A stretch of 58,067 bases of DNA from UBA6215 sp964484255 (lineage in GTDB: Bacteria; Omnitrophota; Gorgyraeia; Pluralincolimonadales; Pluralincolimonadaceae). Where the stretch lies: assembly GCA_964484255.1 (NCBI GenBank), contig CAZAEH010000006.1, positions 1 through 58,067 on the forward strand. The letters are read 5' to 3'. The notes under the pieces were generated by a model that saw only the letters and a program-made list of their open reading frames with translations, did not search any database and was not told where the DNA came from. The position numbers and the translations under genes are program-made. This document shows, in pieces, positions 1 to 8,156 of this stretch (position 1 is the stretch's first letter; the number at the start of each line of letters is the position of its first letter).

Positions 1-240
1 AAGGAAGAGATGAAAGAAGTGACCGGAGGCGTAGAAGGGTTCGAGCCGTTCATACGTTACCATACGTTCGGCGATTTCAGCATAAATTTCAGTGTAATAA
101 TGAGGGCCAGAGAGTTCGTGGACCAGTACCTTATAAAACATGAGTTTGTTAAGAGGCTCCACGAGAGGTATAATAAGGAAGGTATAGTGATACCATATCC
201 GATAAGGGCGATCAATAACGAACAGGAAAGGACCCGGTAG
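1..240 (+). CDS. MscS-family mechanosensitive channel, C-terminal fragment
   Basis: The reading frame is open from the first base, so only the C-terminal ~79 residues of a longer protein are visible. The segment with FEPFIRYHTFGDFSINFSV followed by VDQYLIKHEFVKRLHERYN and an IVIPYPIR motif matches the cytoplasmic C-terminal domain of small-conductance mechanosensitive channels. In that family the 'I.IPFPxR' strand is highly conserved near the end. MscS channels release solutes on hypo-osmotic shock. The gene ends one base before the trehalose-6-phosphate synthase start, so the two are probably co-transcribed; a channel and compatible-solute synthesis together make an osmotic-stress unit. The N-terminus and membrane segments lie outside the window. 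Confidence 0.8.
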   Translation, partial: KEEMKEVTGGVEGFEPFIRYHTFGDFSINFSVIMRAREFVDQYLIKHEFVKRLHERYNKEGIVIPYPIRAINNEQERTR

Positions 241-241
241 C

Positions 242-2476
242 ATGAGACGTATCCTGTTATTCGTTTTGCCTATACTCATAATTGCCGCGACCATATTTAC
301 CGTTTTCGGCATCTTCCAGGTCAACTTCGAGGAAAGCAAGTTGATGGATGACTTGCAAAGAAAAGCCAGGACCGTTGCCGAAAGCACCGAGCTCTCGGCC
401 CGGTATATCCTGCTGAACAACGACCTCAGGTCGGCTAACCGCCTTACCGAGAGTTTCCAAAAGAGGGAGAGGCTGCAAGGTTGCGTCATATACGACAAGG
501 CCGGCAATATCGTCTCAATTACCCCGAGGATATCGGATTGGGGCCACAAGGATAAACCGTACATAAAGGAGACCTTGGAGACCGGGGTCCCCCGGGCCGC
601 TATGGAGAAGTTCAGGGAATACTCCGTTTACAGCTACGTCCTGCCAATACTCGATGACGATAAGAACGTCCTCGGCGCCGTAGAGGTGATATATGACACT
701 TCTTACGTCTTCTCGATCCTGACCGAGTTATGGAAGCATATAAGCACCGCCCTTATAACCCTTGTGGTATCGATAGCCCTTATAGCACTTTTGCTCCAAC
801 GGCAGATATTCATACTGCCTATCCTGCAGTTGACGGAATGGTTCCACAGTTTCCAGAAAGGCGAGACCGATGAGCAGCATCCCATAATAAAAGAGAAAGG
901 CGCTTTCGGTAAACTCGCGAGCGAAGTAGAGCAGATAGCCCTGAGCCTGAGGATCGCGCGCAAGACCATCTCCGATAAAGCGCAGGTACGCCTGCAGAAA
1001 GAAGAACTCTGGACCGAGGACAAGCTCAAGAACCTTGTTCTTGCCAGGCTTGGAGAGAATGCCCTCTACGTGGTCTCGAACAGGGAACCGTACATGCATG
1101 TCATCGAGGATGCCACAGGCAAGGCCAAGTGCATACGTCCGGCAAGCGGTGTCGTCACGGCGATAGATCCCATAATGCGCGCTTGCGGCGGGACATGGAT
1201 AGCCCATGGCAGCGGTAACGCCGACAGGAAATTCGTTAATTCCAAGAATAAGCTTCCGGTCCCTCCCGAGGACAACCGTTATATCCTGAAAAGGGTATGG
1301 CTGTCCAAGGAAGAGGAACAGGGCTATTATTACGGTTTTTCCAACGAGGGGCTTTGGCCGCTTTGCCATATAACGCATACGCGCCCGGTTTTCAGGGACG
1401 AGGATTGGGAGATGTATAAGAAGGTGAACCAGAAATTCGCGGATGCCGTCCTGGAAGAGCTGCCGTCCAAGAACCCGTTCGTGTTCATACAGGATTACCA
1501 TTTTACCCTGCTGCCCAAGATGATAAAGGAGAAACAGCCGAATGCCACCATTGCGCTATTCTGGCATATACCTTGGCCCAACCCCGAGATATTCGCCACA
1601 TGCCCTTACCAAAAGCAGATACTCGACGGCATGTTGGGCTGTGACCTGATAGGGTTCCATGTCCAGTTCCACTGCAATAACTTCCTGGATACGGCTAACA
1701 GGTTCCTTGAATCGAGGGTGGATACCGAGAGGTTCGCCATAGTCCGTGCCGGGAAAGAGACCCTTGTCCGGGCGTTCCCGATAAGCGTTGATAACTTCAT
1801 GGAAGAAAAGGCGAAACAGGATGTGGCAGATGCGAAGAGCCTGATAGAAGAATTCGAGCTCAAGGACAAGATAGTCGCGGTCGGTGTGGAGAGGATAGAT
1901 TATACAAAGGGTCTCGTCGAAAGGATAACTGCCGTAGACCGTTTCCTCGAAAAGTATCCCCAGTATAAAGGCAAATTCGTAATGGTCCAGCTTGCGGCGC
2001 CCAGCAGGACCCATATAAAACGCTACCATGACTTGATGGCTGAGATAGACGAAGCTGTCGAAAAGGTCAACTGGAAGCATTCAGACGGCAGCTGGAAGCC
2101 TATAATATACCTGAAGAAACATTTTTCGCCCGAAGAGATTAAGCCTTATTTCGCAATGGCGGATATCTGCATGGTCAGCTCGCTTCACGACGGGATGAAC
2201 CTCGTAGCCAAGGAGTATGTCATATCGAACAAGGACCTGAACGGCGTGTTGATATTGAGCCGTTTCACGGGAGCGGCGAAAGAATTGGCCGATGCGGTCC
2301 AGGTAAACCCGTATTCAATCGAAGAGTTCTCGGACGCTATAAAGACGGCCATCGAGATGCCGGCCGAAGAGAAGAAGAAGCGTATGGAGAACATGCGCAA
2401 TATCGTAAAAGAGAACAATATATATAAGTGGGCCGGGAGCATAATGACCGAGCTCACCTCTTTAAAGAAGGAATAA
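242..2476 (+). CDS. otsA: Trehalose-6-phosphate synthase (GT20) with N-terminal membrane sensor module
   Basis: 744 residues against about 460-480 for ordinary OtsA. Residues ~274-740 form a complete GT20 domain: YVVSNREPY, SGVVTAIDP, GGTWIAHGSG, FIQDYHFTLLP, FWHIPWPNPEIF, GFHVQFHCNNF, GVERIDYTKGL and LHDGMNLVAKEY, which carry the UDP-glucose and glucose-6-phosphate contacts. The first ~270 residues are extra: a transmembrane helix (~4-26), ~140 extracytoplasmic residues with a Cache-like strand pattern (VIYDKAGNIVS, NVLGAVEVIYDT), a second helix (~166-188), then a HAMP-like or coiled linker. The layout is that of a signalling receptor whose output is the sugar synthase. It makes trehalose-6-phosphate for OtsB, whose gene overlaps its stop codon. 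Membrane control of the enzyme is inference. Confidence 0.93.
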   Translation: MRRILLFVLPILIIAATIFTVFGIFQVNFEESKLMDDLQRKARTVAESTELSARYILLNNDLRSANRLTESFQKRERLQGCVIYDKAGNIVSITPRISDWGHKDKPYIKETLETGVPRAAMEKFREYSVYSYVLPILDDDKNVLGAVEVIYDTSYVFSILTELWKHISTALITLVVSIALIALLLQRQIFILPILQLTEWFHSFQKGETDEQHPIIKEKGAFGKLASEVEQIALSLRIARKTISDKAQVRLQKEELWTEDKLKNLVLARLGENALYVVSNREPYMHVIEDATGKAKCIRPASGVVTAIDPIMRACGGTWIAHGSGNADRKFVNSKNKLPVPPEDNRYILKRVWLSKEEEQGYYYGFSNEGLWPLCHITHTRPVFRDEDWEMYKKVNQKFADAVLEELPSKNPFVFIQDYHFTLLPKMIKEKQPNATIALFWHIPWPNPEIFATCPYQKQILDGMLGCDLIGFHVQFHCNNFLDTANRFLESRVDTERFAIVRAGKETLVRAFPISVDNFMEEKAKQDVADAKSLIEEFELKDKIVAVGVERIDYTKGLVERITAVDRFLEKYPQYKGKFVMVQLAAPSRTHIKRYHDLMAEIDEAVEKVNWKHSDGSWKPIIYLKKHFSPEEIKPYFAMADICMVSSLHDGMNLVAKEYVISNKDLNGVLILSRFTGAAKELADAVQVNPYSIEEFSDAIKTAIEMPAEEKKKRMENMRNIVKENNIYKWAGSIMTELTSLKKE

Positions 2477-3300
2477 TGGTATATCTTTTCTCGCGCGAAG
2501 AAGAGATAAGGAAGCTGATAGCGAAGAATTTTGTCTATCTCTTCCTGGATTACGACGGCACGCTTACGCCTATAGCGGATACACCGGACAAGGCCCTGCT
2601 GCCAGAGGGTACGCGCAGGCTGTTGCAGAAGCTTTCTAAGCTGCGCGGATGCAGGTTGGCGGTCATAAGCGGGAGATCTCTTAAGGATATTAAGAGGATG
2701 ATCGGGTTGGAAGGCATAGTGTATTCCGGAAACCACGGGCTCGAGATAGACGGGCCGAAGCTCAAGTTCGAAAGCGTGGTCCCGCCCGGTTTCAAGAAGC
2801 TGATCAAGGATATCAAGTTCGCGCTCCGCAAAAGGCTTGCGGGGATAGAAGGAGTGATGCTTGAAGACAAGGGATATACTTTGAGCGTCCATTACCGCAT
2901 GGCGGATAGTTGTCAAATGCCTTTGGTGAAATCGGTTTTTCGTGAAGTTACGGCTTGCCATTTGGCCGGCGGTAAGATAAAGATAAAGACGGGAAAGATG
3001 ATGCTGGAAGTCCGGCCTCCTATAGAATGGGACAAGGGCCGGTCGGTCATGTGGTTGCTCGCGAGGCAGAAATTCGTATCGCCTGAAGAACCGGTGATGC
3101 CGGTATACATAGGCGATGACGCGACCGATGAAGACGCGTTTTCGGCCCTGGGCAACAGGGGATTGACGGTCTTTGTCGGCAAGTCAGGCAAATCCGGGGC
3201 GAAGTATTATCTGAAGGACCACAATGATGTAGCAAGGTTACTGGCGCTGGTCAGGGACCTTAAGAAGGCGGGAGAACATGCCGGAACTGCAGAAGGCTAA
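2476..3300 (+). CDS. otsB: Trehalose-6-phosphate phosphatase
   Basis: The ATG at 2476 overlaps the otsA stop (TAATG) and is preferred over an in-frame start 48 bases upstream inside otsA. The 274-residue HAD-superfamily protein has motif I FLDYDGTLTP (nucleophile D25, acid/base D27), motif II VISGR, the substrate-cap signature SGNHGLEI and motif IV GDDATDEDAF (~213-222). Length and motifs are those of OtsB. It hydrolyses trehalose-6-phosphate from the preceding enzyme to trehalose in the cytoplasm. The 3' end overlaps the DUF5752 gene by 23 bases, pointing to translational coupling. Confidence 0.95.
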   Translation: MVYLFSREEEIRKLIAKNFVYLFLDYDGTLTPIADTPDKALLPEGTRRLLQKLSKLRGCRLAVISGRSLKDIKRMIGLEGIVYSGNHGLEIDGPKLKFESVVPPGFKKLIKDIKFALRKRLAGIEGVMLEDKGYTLSVHYRMADSCQMPLVKSVFREVTACHLAGGKIKIKTGKMMLEVRPPIEWDKGRSVMWLLARQKFVSPEEPVMPVYIGDDATDEDAFSALGNRGLTVFVGKSGKSGAKYYLKDHNDVARLLALVRDLKKAGEHAGTAEG

Positions 3301-3949
3301 AGAGCCATTCGTATTCTATACCAGGATGCACTTGACCGAGCTTACGGGCCTTAGGGCTTCTACGCTCAGCCAATTATTACAGCTGGTCAAAGAGGTCAAC
3401 GGTTCATGTATTTACCACCATACCCACAGGTTCCTCCAGCAACACCAGCACCTTTCGCCGGAACCTCCTAACGATTTTGCCTACTGGGTGACCGAGGTCC
3501 TGGGCGAGGATGAACTGGGCGAGAAGCTGGCCAGCATAGACGTAATACAATTCAACACGATCCGCAGCCTGAGGGAGAAGATAGCCGAGGCCATCGAATC
3601 ATACCTTGCCGAGAACCCGATGGCCAAGGTCAGGTTCTCAAAAGAGAACGAGGAATTCCATTTCATGAAATCGATAAGTTTCGTCATGCCAACTAAATAT
3701 GTAGCCCATGACCTTAACGATTTCGTGGATATACTCGGGAAGATAACCATAGACTCCATATATTACCATATCTTTGAATCGCGCCTGAGGCTCGAAAAGA
3801 ACACGAACGATTTCAGCAACTGGTTCCTGACTTCCATGGGAGATGACCGGCTTGCCGCGGAGATATCTAAACTTGATCCTTACACATTTACGCTTGAAGG
3901 GCTCCGGGACAGGGTTATACGCATAGTCAAAAAAAGGATAGATTCCTGA
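3278..3949 (+). CDS. DUF5752-family protein with internal duplication
   Basis: 223 residues, no signal peptide or membrane segment. I recognise it as the uncharacterised DUF5752 type that sits beside trehalose or glycosyltransferase genes in several uncultured phyla. The protein is a tandem duplication. Residues ~10-105 (FYTRMHLTELTG, then IYHHTHRFL, DFAYWVTEVLGEDELGEKL, TIRSLREKI) match residues ~118-220 (FHFMKSISFVMPT, then IYYHIFESRL, DFSNWFLTSMGDDRLAAEI, TLEGLRDRV) position by position. Each repeat holds aromatic and His residues in an IYxH motif. It sits between otsB and treT, overlapping otsB by 23 bases, so a role in trehalose synthesis or its regulation is likely. No biochemical function is known to me. 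Confidence 0.75.
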   Translation: MPELQKAKEPFVFYTRMHLTELTGLRASTLSQLLQLVKEVNGSCIYHHTHRFLQQHQHLSPEPPNDFAYWVTEVLGEDELGEKLASIDVIQFNTIRSLREKIAEAIESYLAENPMAKVRFSKENEEFHFMKSISFVMPTKYVAHDLNDFVDILGKITIDSIYYHIFESRLRLEKNTNDFSNWFLTSMGDDRLAAEISKLDPYTFTLEGLRDRVIRIVKKRIDS

Positions 3950-3951
3950 AG

Positions 3952-5163
3952 ATGGCGAAAATAGAGGAATATATACCTATAGTCGGACAGCCGATAATAG
4001 ACGACCTGAGGCTCCTGGCCGAGAAGCTCAGCGGCAAGGTGGTTCAGAACATCAACTCCACTTCGGTCGGCGGCGGCGTAGCCGAAATACTTAACAGGAT
4101 GGTCCCGTTGCTTAAGGAACTCGGTGTGGACGCGCGCTGGGACCTTATAAAAGGGGGAGAGCAGTTCTTCGAGGTAACTAAGAAATTCCATAATGCGTTG
4201 CACGGGGTGGACGTTGAGGTCTCGAAAGAGGACTTTGACGTTTTTCTCGAGACAAGCCGGACGAACATGGATGAGATGAATCTTTACGGGGATATAGTCT
4301 TTGTCCATGACCCCCAACCCGTAGCGCTTGTCGACAAGAAACAGGACAAAAAATGGGTCTGGCGCTGCCATGTGGACGTCTCCGAGCCCAACGAGGAGGT
4401 CTGGCAGTTCCTCAGAGGTTTTATAGACAAGTACGACTCCGCGGTATTTTCAGCGCCGGCGTTTTCCCAGAAATTACCCATAAGGCAGTTCCTGATATCC
4501 CCTTCGATCGACCCGTTGAGCGACAAGAACAAAGAGCTGCCGCAGGAGACCATAGATTCCGTCCTCAGGAAATACGACATCCCGTCCGATAAGCCTATAG
4601 TTACGCAGATATCGCGCTTCGACAGGCTCAAGGACCCGTTGGGTGTCATAAAAGTATATAAACAGGTCAAGAGATATTCCGATTTCAGGCTCATCCTTGC
4701 CGGCGGCGGCGCCACTGACGATCCCGAAAGCGCCGAGGTCCTTTTCGAGGTCAAGGAGGCAGCGAAAGACGACCCTGACATACACGTCCTGTTGCTGGCG
4801 CAAAACGACATAGAGATAAATGCATTACAGAGGGCCTCTACCGTAATAATGCAGAAGTCCATAAGAGAAGGTTTCGGCCTGACCGTTTCCGAAGCTTTGT
4901 GGAAAGCCAAGCCGATGGTCGCCTCGAATGTCGGAGGCATACCCCTGCAGATCGCCCACAAATATTCCGGCCTGCTTTGCAATTCAATAGAAGGGGCGAG
5001 TTTCGCCCTCAAACAGCTGCTCAACAGCCCGGATTACGCGCGTAGGCTCGGCGAGAACGGCAGGGAGCACGTAAAGAACAATTTCCTCATAACCCGCCAT
5101 CTCAAAGAGTACATGCTTCTGTTCCTCTCGCTTTACCACTCCGAAGATGTAGTCTACTTATGA
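3952..5163 (+). CDS. treT: TreT-like trehalose synthase (GT4 glycosyltransferase)
   Basis: 403 residues, GT-B fold. The N-terminal STSVGGGVAEIL motif (~37-48), WDLIKGGEQFFEVTKKFHN, and the C-terminal EGFGLTVSEALWKAKP (~306) with NVGGIPLQI match archaeal and Thermotoga trehalose glycosyltransferring synthases. Those join NDP-glucose and glucose to give trehalose in one step. The sister enzyme trehalose phosphorylase/synthase of this GT4 subgroup is an alternative, so substrate and direction are uncertain. It begins two bases after the DUF5752 gene. If the assignment holds, this operon carries two independent trehalose routes, OtsAB and TreT. Confidence 0.82.
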   Translation: MAKIEEYIPIVGQPIIDDLRLLAEKLSGKVVQNINSTSVGGGVAEILNRMVPLLKELGVDARWDLIKGGEQFFEVTKKFHNALHGVDVEVSKEDFDVFLETSRTNMDEMNLYGDIVFVHDPQPVALVDKKQDKKWVWRCHVDVSEPNEEVWQFLRGFIDKYDSAVFSAPAFSQKLPIRQFLISPSIDPLSDKNKELPQETIDSVLRKYDIPSDKPIVTQISRFDRLKDPLGVIKVYKQVKRYSDFRLILAGGGATDDPESAEVLFEVKEAAKDDPDIHVLLLAQNDIEINALQRASTVIMQKSIREGFGLTVSEALWKAKPMVASNVGGIPLQIAHKYSGLLCNSIEGASFALKQLLNSPDYARRLGENGREHVKNNFLITRHLKEYMLLFLSLYHSEDVVYL

Positions 5164-6290
5164 CATCGACAGGGTCCGCCGATATAGCCGTTATAGGCGC
5201 GGGTGTCGTAGGCCTTGCTGTATCCTCAAAACTGGTTTTGCCGGGACGCGAGGTATTCCTTATTGAAAGGCACGATTCCTTCGGCCGCGAAACGAGTTCC
5301 AGGAACAGTGAAGTGATACACGCGGGCATATATTATCCCTCGGACTCCCTGAAGGGGAAAACTTGCGTAGAAGGTAACAGGCTGCTTTACGAATATTGCG
5401 CGCAGAACCGCATCCCTCACAGGAAGACAGGCAAGCTTATAGTTGCCGTCACCGAAGACGAGATGCCTGACCTTGAGGCCCTTTTAAAAAGGGGTATAGG
5501 CAACGGGGTCGCGGGGTTGGAGATGCTCTCAAAAAGAGATATAGCCGGCATGGAGCCGGAGGTCCGCGCCGAGGCCGCGATATTTTCCCCCGAGACGGGC
5601 ATCATCGATACGCATTCGCTCATGAAAGACCTCGAGCGCAAATTCAAGGGCGGCGGGGGGACCCTTTCTTATAATACCGATGTCCGTTCCATAGAGAAGA
5701 CAAAAGGCGGATATAAGGTAACCGTGAATGATGCCGACGGCAGCTTGACCGTCCTTCAGGCCCGCGTCCTTATCAATTGCGCGGGGCTTGAGTCGGGCAG
5801 GATAGCCGCAATGGCGGGCCTTGACATCCCGGAATACGGGATAAGACCCTGCAAGGGCAGTTATTTCCGCCTGAACCAGTCGAAGTCAAAACTTATCGGC
5901 CGCCTTGTGTATCCGGTCCCCAAGAGGAAGGGCGCCGGCTTGGGGATCCACGCTACGCCCGATCTCGGGGGAGGGGTAAGACTGGGCCCGGACGAGGAGT
6001 ATGTCCATAATATCGATTATAAAGTAGATATCTCGAAGAGCAATGATTTTTACAAAAGCGTAAAAACTTTCCTTCCATTTATTGCGCAGGATGACCTTAG
6101 CCCAGACACTTCGGGAATAAGGCCGAAACTCCAGGGCCCGGGAGAAGATTTCAGGGATTTCGTGATAAGGGAAGAATCCGGCAGGGGATATCCCGGCCTG
6201 GTTGACCTTATCGGGATAGAATCACCCGGCCTGACCGCGTGCCTTTCCATAGCCTGCATCGTCAAAAAAATTCTTGATACAATAGATTGA
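5160..6290 (+). CDS. lhgO: FAD-dependent oxidoreductase, L-2-hydroxyglutarate oxidase (LhgO) family
   Basis: 376 residues, starting with an ATGA overlap on treT. The N-terminus VIGAGVVGLAVSSKL is the dinucleotide-binding Rossmann loop. It is followed by the family signature ETSSRNSEVIHAGIYYP and later by RPCKGSYF, VYPVPKRKGAGLGIHAT and SGIRPKL, all typical of the LhgO/L2HGDH group in the DAO superfamily. LhgO oxidises L-2-hydroxyglutarate to 2-oxoglutarate and feeds electrons to the quinone pool. Related proteins act on other 2-hydroxyacids or glycerol-3-phosphate, so substrate specificity is not certain. Its place at the end of the trehalose operon has no obvious metabolic reason. Confidence 0.82.
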   Translation: MTSTGSADIAVIGAGVVGLAVSSKLVLPGREVFLIERHDSFGRETSSRNSEVIHAGIYYPSDSLKGKTCVEGNRLLYEYCAQNRIPHRKTGKLIVAVTEDEMPDLEALLKRGIGNGVAGLEMLSKRDIAGMEPEVRAEAAIFSPETGIIDTHSLMKDLERKFKGGGGTLSYNTDVRSIEKTKGGYKVTVNDADGSLTVLQARVLINCAGLESGRIAAMAGLDIPEYGIRPCKGSYFRLNQSKSKLIGRLVYPVPKRKGAGLGIHATPDLGGGVRLGPDEEYVHNIDYKVDISKSNDFYKSVKTFLPFIAQDDLSPDTSGIRPKLQGPGEDFRDFVIREESGRGYPGLVDLIGIESPGLTACLSIACIVKKILDTID

Positions 6291-6302
6291 ATTCACTATA
6301 AT
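6274..6302 (+). promoter_or_regulatory. Sigma70-type promoter for pckG, possibly leaderless
   Basis: TTGATA (6274-6279), a 17-base spacer and TATAAT (6297-6302). The pckG ATG is at 6310, only 7 bases after the -10 box, so transcription would begin at or within 1-2 bases of the start codon. No Shine-Dalgarno sequence fits in the gap. Confidence 0.65.
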
Positions 6303-6309
6303 ATCACCT

Positions 6310-8079
6310 ATGTCTACACCTCTGAAAAAATGGGTCGAAGAACAGGCAAAGCTCACCAAACCCGACAGGATAATCTGGTGCGACGGCTCCGAAGAGGAGA
6401 CTCGCAGGATACTCGAGATAGGGATGAAGGAAGAGAAGATCGACGGACATCCCGTCTTCAAGGAGCTTAACCAGAAGACATGGCCGGGCGCTTATTACCA
6501 TATGAGCCACCATACGGATGTCGCTCGTACGGAGCACCTGACCTTTGTCTGCCATCCCGATAAGGATACGGCCGGCCCTAATAATAACTGGATGGATCCC
6601 GGCGAGGCCAAGGCCCTTTTGACCAAACTTTCCGACGGGTGCATGAAGGGAAAGACGATGTATGTCCTTCCTTATATGATGGGCCATCCCGATTCGCCTT
6701 ATGCCAAGGCGTGCATCCAGATCACCGATGTCTCGTATGTCGCGGTCAGCATGCGCATAATGACGCGCATGAGCAAGAAGGTAATAGACAAGATCGGAGA
6801 CCGCCACGATTTCGTGAAAGGCCTCCATTCCGTAGGGGATTTTGACCCGGCCAAGCGGTACATAATGCATTTCCCGGACGAGCATTTCGTATGGAGCATA
6901 GGTTCCGGTTACGGCGGGAACGCCTTGCTGGGTAAAAAATGTTTTTCCTTAAGGCTTGCGTCATGGCTGGGCTACCAGGAAGGCTGGCTTGCGGAACACA
7001 TGGTTATCCTGGGCGTCGAGAGCCCCGACGGGGAGATCACTTATATTACAGCAGCCATGCCTTCAGCTTGCGGTAAGACGAACCTTGCTATGCTCGAGTC
7101 TGCGCTGCCGGGTTACAGGATCTGGACCATAGGCGACGACATTGCGTGGCTTAACATAGGCCCGGACGGTAAGCTTTATGCAATAAACCCCGAGACAGGG
7201 CTCTTTGGGGTCGCCCCGGGGACGTCGAAGAAGACCAACCCTAATATGCTAAAGACCCTTAGGGGCAGGAAATTCTTTCCTACACTTTTTACCAATACCG
7301 CTTTGGATACCGATAAGAACGAACCATGGTGGGAAGGTCTTGACGGGGCCGTGCCGGAAAACCTGCTGGATTGGCAGGGGAATGCCTGGAAGCCCGGCGG
7401 TGAAAAGAAAGCCGCACACCCAAATTCCCGTTTTACCGCATCGATATATAATTGCCCTACGCTCTCTAAAGAGTTCGATAATCCCCCCGGCGTGCCGATA
7501 TCCGCCATAATACTCGGCGGGCGCAGGACCCATCTTATACCGCTTGTCACTGAAGCGTTGAACTGGGAACAGGGGGTATTCCTGGGTGCCAGGACGGGTT
7601 CCGAGACTACGGCAGCCGCCGCGCATAAAGTAGGCGTACTTCGCAGGGACCCCATGGCCATGCTGCCTTTCTGCGGATACAACATGGGCGATTATTTCAG
7701 CCATTGGCTGAATATGGGAAGGCGTATGCACAACCCCCCGAAGATCTTCTCGGTCAACTGGTTCAGGATGGACGATGAAGGCAAATTCATGTGGCCCGGT
7801 TTCGGCGAGAATATCCGTGTCCTGAAGTGGGTTATCGACAGGGTTAACGATAGGGTAAAGGCGAAGGAAACCCCGATAGGCTTTGTCCCGTATGCGAAAG
7901 ACCTCGACCTTTCAGGTCTTGATATATCCAAGAAAGACGTCGATAAGCTGCTTGAAACGGACATGAAGGAGTGGGCAGCCGAATTGGACGACATAGAAGC
8001 ATTCTTCGTTAAGTTCGGGGACCGGCTTCCAGATGAGCTGCGCCGTCAGCTCAAAGCGTTGAGATCAGTTTCCAGATAA
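6310..8079 (+). CDS. pckG: Phosphoenolpyruvate carboxykinase (GTP)
   Basis: 589 residues, normal for the GTP-dependent class. The kinase-1a/P-loop motif MPSACGKTNLAM is at ~250-261. GYGGNALLGKKCFSLR, the Mn-binding/kinase-2 stretch TIGDDIAWL and FGVAPGTS are all present. The protein interconverts oxaloacetate + GTP and PEP + CO2 + GDP in the cytoplasm. In fermentative anaerobes it can run in either direction: gluconeogenic, or CO2-fixing with GTP formation toward fumarate or aspartate. It has its own promoter immediately upstream. No terminator is visible downstream; the next gene is 73 bases away behind a dyad element. Confidence 0.96.
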   Translation: MSTPLKKWVEEQAKLTKPDRIIWCDGSEEETRRILEIGMKEEKIDGHPVFKELNQKTWPGAYYHMSHHTDVARTEHLTFVCHPDKDTAGPNNNWMDPGEAKALLTKLSDGCMKGKTMYVLPYMMGHPDSPYAKACIQITDVSYVAVSMRIMTRMSKKVIDKIGDRHDFVKGLHSVGDFDPAKRYIMHFPDEHFVWSIGSGYGGNALLGKKCFSLRLASWLGYQEGWLAEHMVILGVESPDGEITYITAAMPSACGKTNLAMLESALPGYRIWTIGDDIAWLNIGPDGKLYAINPETGLFGVAPGTSKKTNPNMLKTLRGRKFFPTLFTNTALDTDKNEPWWEGLDGAVPENLLDWQGNAWKPGGEKKAAHPNSRFTASIYNCPTLSKEFDNPPGVPISAIILGGRRTHLIPLVTEALNWEQGVFLGARTGSETTAAAAHKVGVLRRDPMAMLPFCGYNMGDYFSHWLNMGRRMHNPPKIFSVNWFRMDDEGKFMWPGFGENIRVLKWVIDRVNDRVKAKETPIGFVPYAKDLDLSGLDISKKDVDKLLETDMKEWAAELDDIEAFFVKFGDRLPDELRRQLKALRSVSR

Positions 8080-8091
8080 ATTAATATTTTC

Positions 8092-8156
8092 GGTCATGAC
8101 CTAGTCCCCCTCTTATGGAGGCAGCGGGACATCCAGACCCTCTCTACAGGTCATGA
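8092..8156 (+). promoter_or_regulatory. Candidate structured leader enclosing the pabB start codon
   Basis: TCATGACCT (8094-8102) is the exact reverse complement of AGGTCATGA (8148-8156), giving a 9-bp outer stem whose 3' strand contains the pabB ATG (8153-8155). Inside lies a second hairpin: GTCCC (8104-8108) with GGGAC (8126-8130), and CCTC (8109-8112) with GAGG (8118-8121). A second CCTC at 8139-8142 could compete for the same GAGG. The 5' strand also lies in a self-complementary 10-mer, GGTCATGACC (8092-8101). The shape suggests translational control by start-codon occlusion. I could not match it to a known riboswitch class, and there is no U-tract. Confidence 0.4.

Noticed and set aside
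2428..2475. Upstream in-frame start for otsB
   Set aside because: It would extend 16 residues into otsA; the TAATG overlap start at 2476 gives the normal OtsB N-terminus.
8092..8156. tRNA gene upstream of pabB
   Set aside because: The arms look cloverleaf-like in length, but there is no T-loop TTCGA motif and no CCA-type acceptor, and the 3' strand contains the pabB ATG.
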